A stretch of 7,920 nt of DNA from Burkholderiales bacterium. Lineage in GTDB: Bacteria; Pseudomonadota; Gammaproteobacteria; Burkholderiales; Casimicrobiaceae. Numbering within the stretch: position 1 is the first letter of the stretch; every line of letters starts with the position of its first letter. This document shows, piece by piece, positions 1 through 5,895 of this stretch. Position numbers and translations under genes: made by a program. The stretch is taken from NCBI GenBank assembly GCA_031277445.1, contig JAITMH010000135.1:1-7920 (forward strand). The letters run 5' to 3'. Below the pieces are notes generated by a model, which saw only the letters and a program-made list of their open reading frames with translations, was not told where the DNA came from and searched no databases.

Positions 1-516
1 TCCGCCAGCCGTCTGGTGACGCTGCTTGAGGAATCCGGACTGGTCACGCAGGCGGCGCCGCGTTCGCCGATTACCACGATTCAAGGCGTCGGAGGAGAAA
101 TCTTCGACATCGGCGCCCAGATCAAGCCGTTGCCGCTGCCTGAGCGGGTTGTCGTGGCGACAGAAAAAGCGCCTCCTCCTCCGGTGGCGTTGCCAACCCC
201 GCTGCCCATTCCGGTTGTGCCGCTGCCCGAGCTTGTGTCGGAGCCGGAGTTCGTTCCTGACATTGCTCCGGCGCAACCTGTCATTGAGCCTGTGCCATTG
301 CCCATGCCATCGGCTGCGCCTGCGCCTGCGCCGAGAACGGCAACATCGGCGGCGGCGAGGAGAGCAGCAAGAGCGCAAGCGGCGTCTGCGGCGGCGCCCG
401 CGCCTTCTGAAGAAATGCCTGCGCCTTTGGAGGAGCCGGTGGCTGAAATGATGGATTACGGCGAAGGGATGGAAGAAGAACATGCGCCGCATGAAGCAGT
501 GGAGGAGAGCGAATGA
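1..516 (+). CDS. gspL: Type II secretion GspL/PilN-like protein, C-terminal part (5' end outside window)
   Basis: The frame is open from base 1 and stops at 514-516, giving 171 codons of a longer protein. Fragment residues 1-45 fit the end of a PilN/GspL periplasmic ferredoxin-like domain: a helix (ASRLVTLLEESGL), an SPIT strand segment and a closing FDIGAQIKP strand. GspL anchors the T2SS assembly platform in the inner membrane and pairs with GspM. From about base 160 the protein becomes a Pro/Ala-rich tail of about 115 residues, probably disordered. It includes a basic RRAARAQAA segment (from base 358) and an acidic end (EEEHAPHEAVEESE). Such a tail is not typical of GspL or PilN. The next gene starts inside the stop codon (ATGA), and gene order supports the GspL assignment. 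The cytoplasmic actin-like part is not visible, so a PilN-only protein is equally possible. Confidence 0.68.
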   Translation, partial: SASRLVTLLEESGLVTQAAPRSPITTIQGVGGEIFDIGAQIKPLPLPERVVVATEKAPPPPVALPTPLPIPVVPLPELVSEPEFVPDIAPAQPVIEPVPLPMPSAAPAPAPRTATSAAARRAARAQAASAAAPAPSEEMPAPLEEPVAEMMDYGEGMEEEHAPHEAVEESE

Positions 517-1109
517 ACAGAATGAAACCCTGGCAGTCGCGCAGCCTCGCCGCCTTGCTGTTCGTTCTGGTGCTTGCTGGCATCGCTGCCGCGTTCGCCG
601 TGCCGACGCTGAAATTGCACCACCGCTACGACAAGGCCATTGCCCAGCAGCAAGACTTGCTGGAGCGTTATCAGCGCATGATCGCGCAAAAGCCGCAAGT
701 CGAGTTCGCGCTTGATGAAGTCAGACAACGCGAAGGTCGCCTTTTTTTCCTCAAGAACACCGCCTCCAACCTGGCCGGTGCCGAGTTGCAGGAACTGGTG
801 CGGGCGGGGATTGAGCGCAACGGTGGGCGGGTCACCACCAGCCAGAATGTCGCGCCGAAAGAAGAGGGCGAATTTTACAAAATCGGCGTCAGCATCCATT
901 TCTTTGCGACGACCGAGAATCTGCAAAAAGCGATTCAGACGCTGGAATCACAAAAGCCGTACCTGATCATCGACGGCATGACCCTGCGTCCGGTGAACGT
1001 CAATCGCAACTTCAAACCGGCGCCCGGGTTGGAGCCGGAGATCAACGCGCAAATCGAAGTATCGGGCTGGGCTTACCGGAGCAGTGAAAACAACGGGGGC
1101 GCGTCATGA
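513..1109 (+). CDS. gspM: Type II secretion inner-membrane protein GspM (PilO-like, subtype b)
   Basis: The 198-residue product has a short basic N-terminus, one membrane helix (about residues 11-30) and a heptad-rich, probably coiled-coil region (about 35-85). A periplasmic ferredoxin-like domain follows (about 90-190), with the pattern LVRAGIERNGGRVTTSQ, then YKIGVSIHFFATTENLQKAIQTLES, and a closing EINAQIEVSGW strand. This is the layout of GspM/PilO proteins, which dimerise with GspL/PilN in the inner-membrane platform. Length and fold order are normal for the family. The ATG at 513 overlaps the previous stop by four bases and is preceded by a good Shine-Dalgarno (GGAGGA, 501-506). An in-frame ATG at 522 is possible but lies farther from that site. 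It is coupled by ATGA to the next gene. Confidence 0.85.
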   Translation: MNRMKPWQSRSLAALLFVLVLAGIAAAFAVPTLKLHHRYDKAIAQQQDLLERYQRMIAQKPQVEFALDEVRQREGRLFFLKNTASNLAGAELQELVRAGIERNGGRVTTSQNVAPKEEGEFYKIGVSIHFFATTENLQKAIQTLESQKPYLIIDGMTLRPVNVNRNFKPAPGLEPEINAQIEVSGWAYRSSENNGGAS

Positions 1110-1825
1110 GCCTGCGGACATTGACCATTGTCGGCGGCGTGTTGGTGTTGTTGCTGCTGATCACGCTGGGCTGGGAAGTGGATCGGGGGCGGAAAATGCG
1201 CCAGCAGTCGCCGGAGCCTGTTGCTGCCGCCAACCCGCTGGAAATCACGCTGTTGCCGGAGTTTAAAATAAGCGAACTGCATGAGCGCAGGGAAACCGTC
1301 GAGCGACCGCTGTTCGTGCCGACGCGCCGTCCCGCGCCGCCGCCGGACGCCGTTGAAGCAGAGCCAAGCAGAGTTGAACGAGGCTTGTTCGTTTTATCGG
1401 GAACAGCGATTCAGGGACAGACCCGTATTGCGTTTCTGCGTAACGCCAAGGACAATAAACCGAAAACCGTGCGGGTCGGCGATACCGTCGAAGGCATGAA
1501 TGTTGCCGTGATTACCGCCGACAAAGTTGTGCTGACGGCGGGCGGACAAGAGGAAGAATTGCTGCTGAAAGTGGCGGCAGGCCCGAAAGGAGCCGTGACA
1601 CCGGCGGCATTGCCGCAACAGCAGGCACAGCAACAGCCGGCGCAGTTGGGTCAGCCCCCTGCCGTGAGACAGCCGGTGGGCAGGACAACTCCCCAGGGCG
1701 CGGCGGCAGAAGCAGCGCCTCCGCCCGGACAGGCGCAGCAACCCGGGCAGGCAGCTACAGGAGAAGCCGCTGGAACCGCACGAGAGCGCCGCAGAGCGGC
1801 AAGAGAAAATAGAGCAGGGCAATGA
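1106..1825 (+). CDS. Type II secretion GspC/GspN-like protein with HR domain
   Basis: The 239-residue product has one N-terminal membrane helix (about residues 6-23). A conserved-looking ERPLFVPTRRP motif (66-76) follows, then a small beta-rich domain (about 93-156) matching the homology region of GspC and PilP: LSGTAIQGQTRIAFL, then VRVGDTVEGMNVAVITADKVVL. In GspC this region binds the N0 domain of the secretin, linking inner platform to outer channel. Classical GspC carries a PDZ domain after it. Here there is only an Ala/Gln/Pro-rich tail (157-239) ending in a basic RERRRAARENR segment. Such short forms lying between gspM and gspD are often named GspN, so I leave the symbol open. Both ends overlap neighbours by ATGA. 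The Shine-Dalgarno is weak, so translation probably depends on gspM. Confidence 0.78.
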   Translation: MSLRTLTIVGGVLVLLLLITLGWEVDRGRKMRQQSPEPVAAANPLEITLLPEFKISELHERRETVERPLFVPTRRPAPPPDAVEAEPSRVERGLFVLSGTAIQGQTRIAFLRNAKDNKPKTVRVGDTVEGMNVAVITADKVVLTAGGQEEELLLKVAAGPKGAVTPAALPQQQAQQQPAQLGQPPAVRQPVGRTTPQGAAAEAAPPPGQAQQPGQAATGEAAGTARERRRAARENRAGQ

Positions 1826-4647
1826 AACGTTTTTATAAGGAAAATCGGATGATTTTTGAGCCATTGAAGCGACATGTTTCAAGCGCGGGTTTTTTGACGG
1901 TACTGGTTTTCATGTTGACTTCCTGTGTGCCTGCCAGCAAAGACGCGCCGGTCGAAGTCGATGCCGGTACGGCGGAAGTGATCAAGAGTAGCGGAGTGCC
2001 GTATTCGCAGGCGTTGGCGGAAACAGTGGATCGCGTTAAAACGGGTTCCGAAGACGATGACCGGATCAAAGTCTTCAAAGGCAGCGGCGTCATGGTCAAG
2101 GGACAGACGCCTTGGGAATCCGTGCCACCCGTTACCGTGACACCTCCGGACAGGAGCGCCGCGCCAACATCGCCGCCTGCGGCTGCCGCACCGATGACAC
2201 CGTCCCCGGAAGCCCAGAGCGAAACCGGCGCGACGCCACAGAGAACACCGACAACCAGAAGAGACCGCCGCGCCGCACAAACTGCCGCGCAGCTTGCCGC
2301 AGCGACACCTGCGCCTTCGGCGGACAGCGCTACGTCGCCTGCCGCAACACCGGCGTCGGAAGCCAAGAGCGAAACCGATGCGACGCCACAGAGAACACCG
2401 ACAACCAGAAGAAGCCGCAGCGCCGCACAACCTGCTGCGCCTGCGTCCCCAGCCGACAGCAGCGCCGCGCAGCCAACCCCTGCGCCTGCCACAACAACAC
2501 AACCTGCTCCGACTGACAGCAGCGCTGCACCGGCGGAAACGCCTGCCACACCCCCAACAACCGCCAGCCGCAGAGCGGCGGCGTCCACGCCGTCCGCGCC
2601 CCCTCCGGCGGCGCCGTCAGCCAGAAGCGGCGGCAACATCGTACTGAATTTCGAAGCGGCGGATTTGCGCGAAGTGATCCGCAACATCCTCGGCGACATC
2701 CTTGGCGAAGCCTACCTCATTGATCCGACCGTCAACGGGCAAGTGACCATCCGCACCTCGTCCGGCATCCCCCGCGAGTCCTTGTACGCCACCCTCGAAA
2801 CCCTGTTGCGCATGAACAACGCAACGATGACCAAAGAAGAAGGCATTTACAAAATTCTTCCCGCTGCCGTCGGCTTCAAAGGCAGCGTGACGCCGCAGTT
2901 GGGCAGCTCACAGCGCCCGCTGCCGAAAGGCTTTTCAGTACAAATCGTGCCGTTGCGCTACGTGAGCGCCAAGGAAATGCTGAAAATTCTGGAGCCGTTC
3001 GCCAAAGACGCGCAGGCCACGCGCACCGACGACGTGCGCAACCTGATGATTCTTTCCGGCACCGAACTTGAACTGCGCCATCTGCTCGACACCATCGAAA
3101 TGTTCGACATCGACTGGATGTCGGGAATGTCGGTCGGCCTTTTCAAACTGAAAAATGTTGACGTGAAAAACCTGTCGCAAGACCTTCAGAGTGCGATTGG
3201 CGGCGACAGCGGTATGGGGCTGATGCTTGGTGCGATGAAATTCATCCCGATTGAGCGGATGAACATGTTATTGGTCGTCACGCCGCAACCGGATCAGTTG
3301 GACGAAGTGAAAAAATGGATTGAGCGCTTCGACGAAGAAGACAACATGGAAACCCCGAGGCTTTACGTGTATGCGCTCAAATACGCACGCGCCGACAGAC
3401 TGGCGCCGTTGCTCCAACAAGCGTTTACCGGCAAAAACACAGGGCCTACGCGGATACAACCGGCGACCACCGCGCCGGGAACGACTGGCGTGACCATGGG
3501 AGGAGCGCGCACCGGCGCTGCGGGAACGGGCGCGGCGCGTACACCCACGACCACCACCGGAGCGCGGCAGCAGCAGCAACAAACGCAAACGACAGCCGCC
3601 TTGCGGCAACAGCAGGCGCAGATAGCGGCACGTCCGGGAATGGTTGCGCGTCCCGGCATGCCCGGCGCGGCAGGCGGCATGGGAATCGCGCAAGACATTC
3701 AAGTCGTTGCCGACGAAGACAACAACGCGATCCTGATCGTGGCGACACCGTCCGAATACACGCTGGTCGAACAGGCGCTGAAACAACTCGACGTGCCGCA
3801 ACGGCAAGTCGTGATTGAAGTGACGATGGCGGAGGTGACGCTTTCCGACTCGATGAAATTTGGCACCAAATGGTGGTTTACCAGCAACAGTGGCAACACC
3901 TTTGGAGGAACGGACTCGCCGCCTTTTGACCTTAGCGGCGGGTTCAGCCTGATCCTCAACCGTTCACAGTTTAATGCGTTCCTTACGGCGACAGACGGCA
4001 CGAATAACGTCAATTTGGTGGCCAATCCGCATATCGCAGCGCTGGACAATCAGGAAGCGACCATTTCGATCACTCAGCAGATACCGTACAGAGTCACTTC
4101 GTTTAGTGGAGGGGTAAGCGATTATCGGTCAGAAGACTGGAGGTACGCCACTCCGGGCGTGACCGTAAGAGTCAAGCCACGCATCAACGATGGCGGCAAC
4201 GTTAGCATGGAAGCTGACATTGAGTTCAGCGCCCTTTCAGGTCCACCGCCTAGTGACGGATCAGCGCCGGCGTTGATGAGCCGGAATGTATCTTCGCAGT
4301 TGATGGTGCCTTCCGGCAGCACAATGGTAATTGGCGGCTTGATTCGTGACGACAAGACGTCTGGCACTGACGGGGTTCCATTCCTGTCGAGGGTTCCTGT
4401 GCTTGGGGCGCTGTTTGGAGAGCAATCGTGGACGAGTGCGCGTACCGAACTGATAATCTTTCTGACACCGCGCGTAGTTGATAACGACGAGGATCGCCGC
4501 GCCGTTATTCAAGATTTGCGTCACCGGATGGACAATCTGGAAGGACTTTTACAGGACAGCAAGGCGCTTCCGACTGATCTGCTGCGCCGAGAAATTCTTC
4601 TGGAAGAACTGGACGAGATGCACGAAGAAGAAAGCGAAGACCAGTAA
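1822..4647 (+). CDS. gspD: Type II secretion outer-membrane secretin GspD, lipidated and unusually long
   Basis: This is the multimeric outer-membrane channel of T2SS; at 941 residues it is longer than the usual 650-700. A signal peptide ends in the lipobox LTSC with lipidation expected at C35; the +2 residue is Val, so outer-membrane sorting is expected. Residues 36-270 are a Pro/Ala/Ser/Thr-rich linker with three degenerate repeats. N0 lies at about 272-347, N1 at 371-432, N2 at 438-507, and N3 at about 512-657 including a Gln/Thr/Gly-rich insertion at 545-625. The secretin barrel runs from about 660 to 886 with VIGGLIRDD, VPFLSRVPVLGALFG (852-866) and ELIIFLTPRVV (876-886). The C-terminus is helical and acidic. 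The ATG at 1822 overlaps the previous stop, but an in-frame ATG at 1849 has a better Shine-Dalgarno (AAGG, 1837-1840) and also leaves a normal signal peptide. Either start is plausible. Confidence 0.95.
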   Translation: MKRFYKENRMIFEPLKRHVSSAGFLTVLVFMLTSCVPASKDAPVEVDAGTAEVIKSSGVPYSQALAETVDRVKTGSEDDDRIKVFKGSGVMVKGQTPWESVPPVTVTPPDRSAAPTSPPAAAAPMTPSPEAQSETGATPQRTPTTRRDRRAAQTAAQLAAATPAPSADSATSPAATPASEAKSETDATPQRTPTTRRSRSAAQPAAPASPADSSAAQPTPAPATTTQPAPTDSSAAPAETPATPPTTASRRAAASTPSAPPPAAPSARSGGNIVLNFEAADLREVIRNILGDILGEAYLIDPTVNGQVTIRTSSGIPRESLYATLETLLRMNNATMTKEEGIYKILPAAVGFKGSVTPQLGSSQRPLPKGFSVQIVPLRYVSAKEMLKILEPFAKDAQATRTDDVRNLMILSGTELELRHLLDTIEMFDIDWMSGMSVGLFKLKNVDVKNLSQDLQSAIGGDSGMGLMLGAMKFIPIERMNMLLVVTPQPDQLDEVKKWIERFDEEDNMETPRLYVYALKYARADRLAPLLQQAFTGKNTGPTRIQPATTAPGTTGVTMGGARTGAAGTGAARTPTTTTGARQQQQQTQTTAALRQQQAQIAARPGMVARPGMPGAAGGMGIAQDIQVVADEDNNAILIVATPSEYTLVEQALKQLDVPQRQVVIEVTMAEVTLSDSMKFGTKWWFTSNSGNTFGGTDSPPFDLSGGFSLILNRSQFNAFLTATDGTNNVNLVANPHIAALDNQEATISITQQIPYRVTSFSGGVSDYRSEDWRYATPGVTVRVKPRINDGGNVSMEADIEFSALSGPPPSDGSAPALMSRNVSSQLMVPSGSTMVIGGLIRDDKTSGTDGVPFLSRVPVLGALFGEQSWTSARTELIIFLTPRVVDNDEDRRAVIQDLRHRMDNLEGLLQDSKALPTDLLRREILLEELDEMHEEESEDQ
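2200..2430 (+). repeat. Imperfect direct repeat inside the gspD linker
   Basis: Bases 2200-2280 and 2350-2430 match at about 72 of 81 positions by eye. The central 33 bases (2230-2262 and 2380-2412) are identical. The offset is exactly 150 bases, so the frame is kept, and both copies encode SETxATPQRTPTTRR followed by a basic Ala-rich stretch. A third, diverged copy at protein level lies near 2530-2580 (ETPATPPTTASRRAAA). This looks like duplication within a low-complexity linker. Confidence 0.9.
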
Positions 4648-4687
4648 ACGGCCTTGATCTTGCCCTAGCCCCCGCGCTACTCGTATT

Positions 4688-4709
4688 CCTTCCCCGCTTG
4701 AGGGGAAGG
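4688..4709. repeat. GC-rich hairpin 1 downstream of gspD
   Basis: CCTTCCCC (4688-4695) pairs perfectly with GGGGAAGG (4702-4709) around a six-base loop. No T-tract follows, so it is not a standard intrinsic terminator. Its arm sequence is shared with the hairpin at 4748, which suggests a dispersed palindromic repeat family. It may still block or process the 3' end of the T2SS mRNA. Confidence 0.7.
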
Positions 4710-4747
4710 TTGACCGACAAGCGGTAATCTGTGGCAAAGGTAAGCTC

Positions 4748-4769
4748 CTTCCCCCGCTTGCGGGGGAAG
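4748..4769. repeat. GC-rich hairpin 2 downstream of gspD
   Basis: CTTCCCCCGC (4748-4757) is followed after two bases by its perfect complement GCGGGGGAAG (4760-4769); a 9-bp stem with a four-base loop is the realistic form. It resembles the hairpin at 4688 with one more G-C pair. There is no T-tract. Confidence 0.75.
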
Positions 4770-4774
4770 AGCCT

Positions 4775-4801
4775 GCCCCCGAAGCGCTTTTGATCGGGGG
4801 C
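4775..4801. repeat. GC-rich hairpin 3 downstream of gspD
   Basis: GCCCCCGA (4775-4782) pairs perfectly with TCGGGGGC (4794-4801). The 11-base loop begins AGCGCTTTT. It starts six bases after hairpin 2. The TGGGATGGGGG that follows resembles the TTGGGATGG after the hairpin at 5006, suggesting related repeat remnants. Confidence 0.65.
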
Positions 4802-4813
4802 TGGGATGGGGGT

Positions 4814-4848
4814 GTCAGAGGTCAGATATCAGGAATCAGGAATCAGAA
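4814..4848. repeat. Five tandem heptamers, consensus RTCAGRN
   Basis: The units are GTCAGAG, GTCAGAT, ATCAGGA, ATCAGGA and ATCAGAA, back to back with no gap. They run directly into CTCCGTCAT, the start of the palindromic element at 4852. A shorter TCAG-rich stretch (about 7705-7720) sits in the same place before the second copy of that element, so heptamers and palindrome may travel as one unit. Confidence 0.8.
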
Positions 4849-4851
4849 CTC

Positions 4852-4911
4852 CGTCATTCTGCGCGTAGCGAAGCGCGTCATCCTGCGCGTAGTCGCAGGA
4901 CGCAGAATCCA
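4852..4911. repeat. Dispersed palindromic repeat, GTCAT...AATCCA type, nested copy
   Basis: Bases 4876-4911 match 7723-7758 at 35 of 36 positions. They contain a perfect hairpin, TCCTGCG (4881-4887) with CGCAGGA (4894-4900). This copy is longer than the other: CGTCATTCTGCGCG (4852-4865) is a second start of the same element, and its ATTCTGCG (4856-4863) can pair with CGCAGAAT (4901-4908) around the inner hairpin. No coding potential is seen. Confidence 0.85.
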
Positions 4912-4960
4912 TGCGGTAGCGGGGATTGCCGCCCCACAAGCAGGGCGTGGTGATTTTGGC

Positions 4961-4990
4961 GTAGGGTGGATAAGCGAAGCGCAATCCACC
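4961..4990. repeat. 30-bp hairpin repeat with GGATAAGCGAAGCGC core, copy 1
   Basis: GGTGGA (4965-4970) pairs with TCCACC (4985-4990). The interior holds a small GCG-AAG-CGC hairpin (4974-4982). It shares the same length and core with 7545-7574, while the outer stem bases differ in a compensating way. Similar GTAGGGTGGATAAGCGAAGCGC repeats are, to my knowledge, frequent between genes in beta- and gammaproteobacteria. Confidence 0.85.
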
Positions 4991-5005
4991 GAATAAACCC
5001 CCTTT

Positions 5006-5021
5006 CCCCGCGAAGGCGGGG
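5006..5021. repeat. GC-rich hairpin 4 before the lipoprotein gene
   Basis: CCCCGC (5006-5011) pairs with GCGGGG (5016-5021) around the loop GAAG. It is followed by TTGGGATGG, as is nearly the case for the hairpin at 4775. It lies about 50 bases upstream of the predicted lipoprotein promoter, so it could mark the end of the repeat cluster. Confidence 0.6.
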
Positions 5022-5071
5022 TTGGGATGGTGCGGCGATAGAATTAGTTATTAAACAGCGGGCAAAAACTA

Positions 5072-5100
5072 TTGACGGGACAAGAGCCGCTGATTATCCT
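5072..5100 (+). promoter_or_regulatory. Predicted sigma70-type promoter of the lipoprotein gene
   Basis: TTGACG (5072-5077) and TATCCT (5095-5100) are separated by exactly 17 bases. The -35 matches the consensus at five of six positions and the -10 at four of six. Transcription would begin near 5107, giving a leader of about 24 bases with AGGA (5116-5119) upstream of the ATG at 5131. This would make the lipoprotein gene independent of the T2SS operon. Confidence 0.55.
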
Positions 5101-5130
5101 TCGCCCTCTTGGAACAGGAAAAAGTGAATC

Positions 5131-5562
5131 ATGACAAAATCACACGTATTACTTACCCCTCTTTTGGCCTCTCTTTTGCTTTTTTCACTGGCGGCCTGCA
5201 ATACGGCTCCGGTCAAAGAAACCGATCAAAAACAAACGGTTGCGGACGAAACCAAAGAAGAAATGGTCATGCGGCGCAGCAAGGAATTCTGGGATGCGCG
5301 GATCGCGGGGGACTGGGAGAAAGCGTACAGTTACCTGAGTTCCGGCTCACAGGTGGTGCTCTCGAAGATAGATTTTGCCCTTAAGTCAAGGAGCGTTAGA
5401 TTCAGGGCGTTTGAGGCCGATAAAGTTACATGTGAAGAGAGTATGTGTACGTTACAGGGTTTCCTGACCTATGATCACCCGAAGATGCAAGGCATTCGCT
5501 CTGGCGGCAAAGATTTTTGGGTGATAGAAGATGGCACGGCAAAATACGTTTTCCCCCAATAA
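5131..5562 (+). CDS. Small predicted outer-membrane lipoprotein, possibly NTF2-like
   Basis: The 143-residue product begins with a hydrophobic signal peptide ending in the lipobox SLAAC. Lipidation is expected at C23, and the following Asn favours outer-membrane sorting. A short charged linker (24-45) leads to a compact domain. It opens with a helix RRSKEFWDARIAGDWEKAYSYLS (48-70), the kind of motif seen at the start of NTF2-like or cystatin-like folds, and ends with strands and DFWVIEDGTAKYVFPQ. C101 and C106 could form a disulfide. I do not recognise the gene, and the NTF2-like idea rests only on this pattern. The start is supported by the signal peptide, by AGGA 11 bases upstream and by the promoter at 5072. 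No terminator is evident after the stop. Confidence 0.82.
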   Translation: MTKSHVLLTPLLASLLLFSLAACNTAPVKETDQKQTVADETKEEMVMRRSKEFWDARIAGDWEKAYSYLSSGSQVVLSKIDFALKSRSVRFRAFEADKVTCEESMCTLQGFLTYDHPKMQGIRSGGKDFWVIEDGTAKYVFPQ

Positions 5563-5874
5563 TTAGCCGCTTAGCCGAGTTTTTACGCAGGCGGCGTCAT
5601 CTTGTCCGCAAAGGGAGGGTGTGCATGCCGGGAAAACAGACGGCAGAAAAGGCTTTTTTCAAAAATGACAAAGCAATTCCTGGCGGTGGCGGTTTTTCCC
5701 ATTTTTTCCTTCAGGCTCGTGGTCTTGCGCGTGGGGGAGGGAAGAAATACAGGGGTTTCCCTGCTGAACAATCTGGTGTTGTAATCGCGCAATTTTCGCA
5801 AAAGAAAGCGCGCTTTTTTCGGGGGGGCTTTCTAAAGAACTCAAGTTGTACTATCATTAATCCGCTGTTGGACT
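5563..5874. other. Non-coding stretch between lipoprotein and exported-protein genes
   Basis: I see no convincing gene on either strand. Short frames exist (for example a 60-codon + strand frame from 5602) but lack a Shine-Dalgarno and recognisable sequence. Visible details are a tandem TTAGCCG(C/A) octamer right after the lipoprotein stop (5563-5578), weak hairpins (for example 5750-5763), the palindrome AAAGCGCGCTTT (5805-5816), and a T6-C-G7 run (5814-5827). The 3' end probably holds the promoter of the next gene. Confidence 0.55.
5829..5857 (+). promoter_or_regulatory. Weak candidate promoter for the exported-protein gene
   Basis: TATCAT (5852-5857) matches the -10 consensus at five of six positions. 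Seventeen bases upstream is TTTCTA (5829-5834), a poor -35. Transcription from here would start near 5864 and place the palindrome at 5875 and the hairpin at 5896 in a leader of about 55 bases. An activator may be needed, or the true promoter may be elsewhere. Confidence 0.25.
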
Positions 5875-5894
5875 TTTAAAGTGATCACTTTAAA
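5875..5894. promoter_or_regulatory. Perfect 20-bp palindrome upstream of the exported-protein gene
   Basis: The half-site TTTAAAGTGA (5875-5884) is followed directly by its exact complement TCACTTTAAA (5885-5894). A spacerless dyad of this length suits a homodimeric transcription factor. In RNA it could form an 8-bp stem with a GAUC loop region. It ends 24 bases before the start codon. Confidence 0.55.
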
Positions 5895-5895
5895 C

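Noticed and set aside
1833..2699. Long open frame on the - strand (288 codons)
   Set aside because: It lies wholly antisense to the signal-peptide and linker region of gspD. Its Val/Ala/Gly-rich translation is the mirror of a GC-rich low-complexity linker, and there is no Shine-Dalgarno or known motif.
4688..4801. Intrinsic terminator for the T2SS operon
   Set aside because: The hairpins are strong but none is followed by a T-tract, so I list them as repeats rather than terminators.
4814..4990. CRISPR array
   Set aside because: The repeats are adjacent heptamers and single palindromic elements, without regularly spaced identical repeats and unique spacers; no cas gene is present.
4790..4996. 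+ strand frame of 68 codons in the repeat cluster
   Set aside because: It coincides with the heptamers and palindromic repeats and has no ribosome binding site.
5517..5879. + strand frame of 120 codons overlapping the end of the lipoprotein gene
   Set aside because: No Shine-Dalgarno, low-complexity Phe/Gly/Lys-rich translation, and it runs through homopolymer tracts in what looks like non-coding leader DNA.
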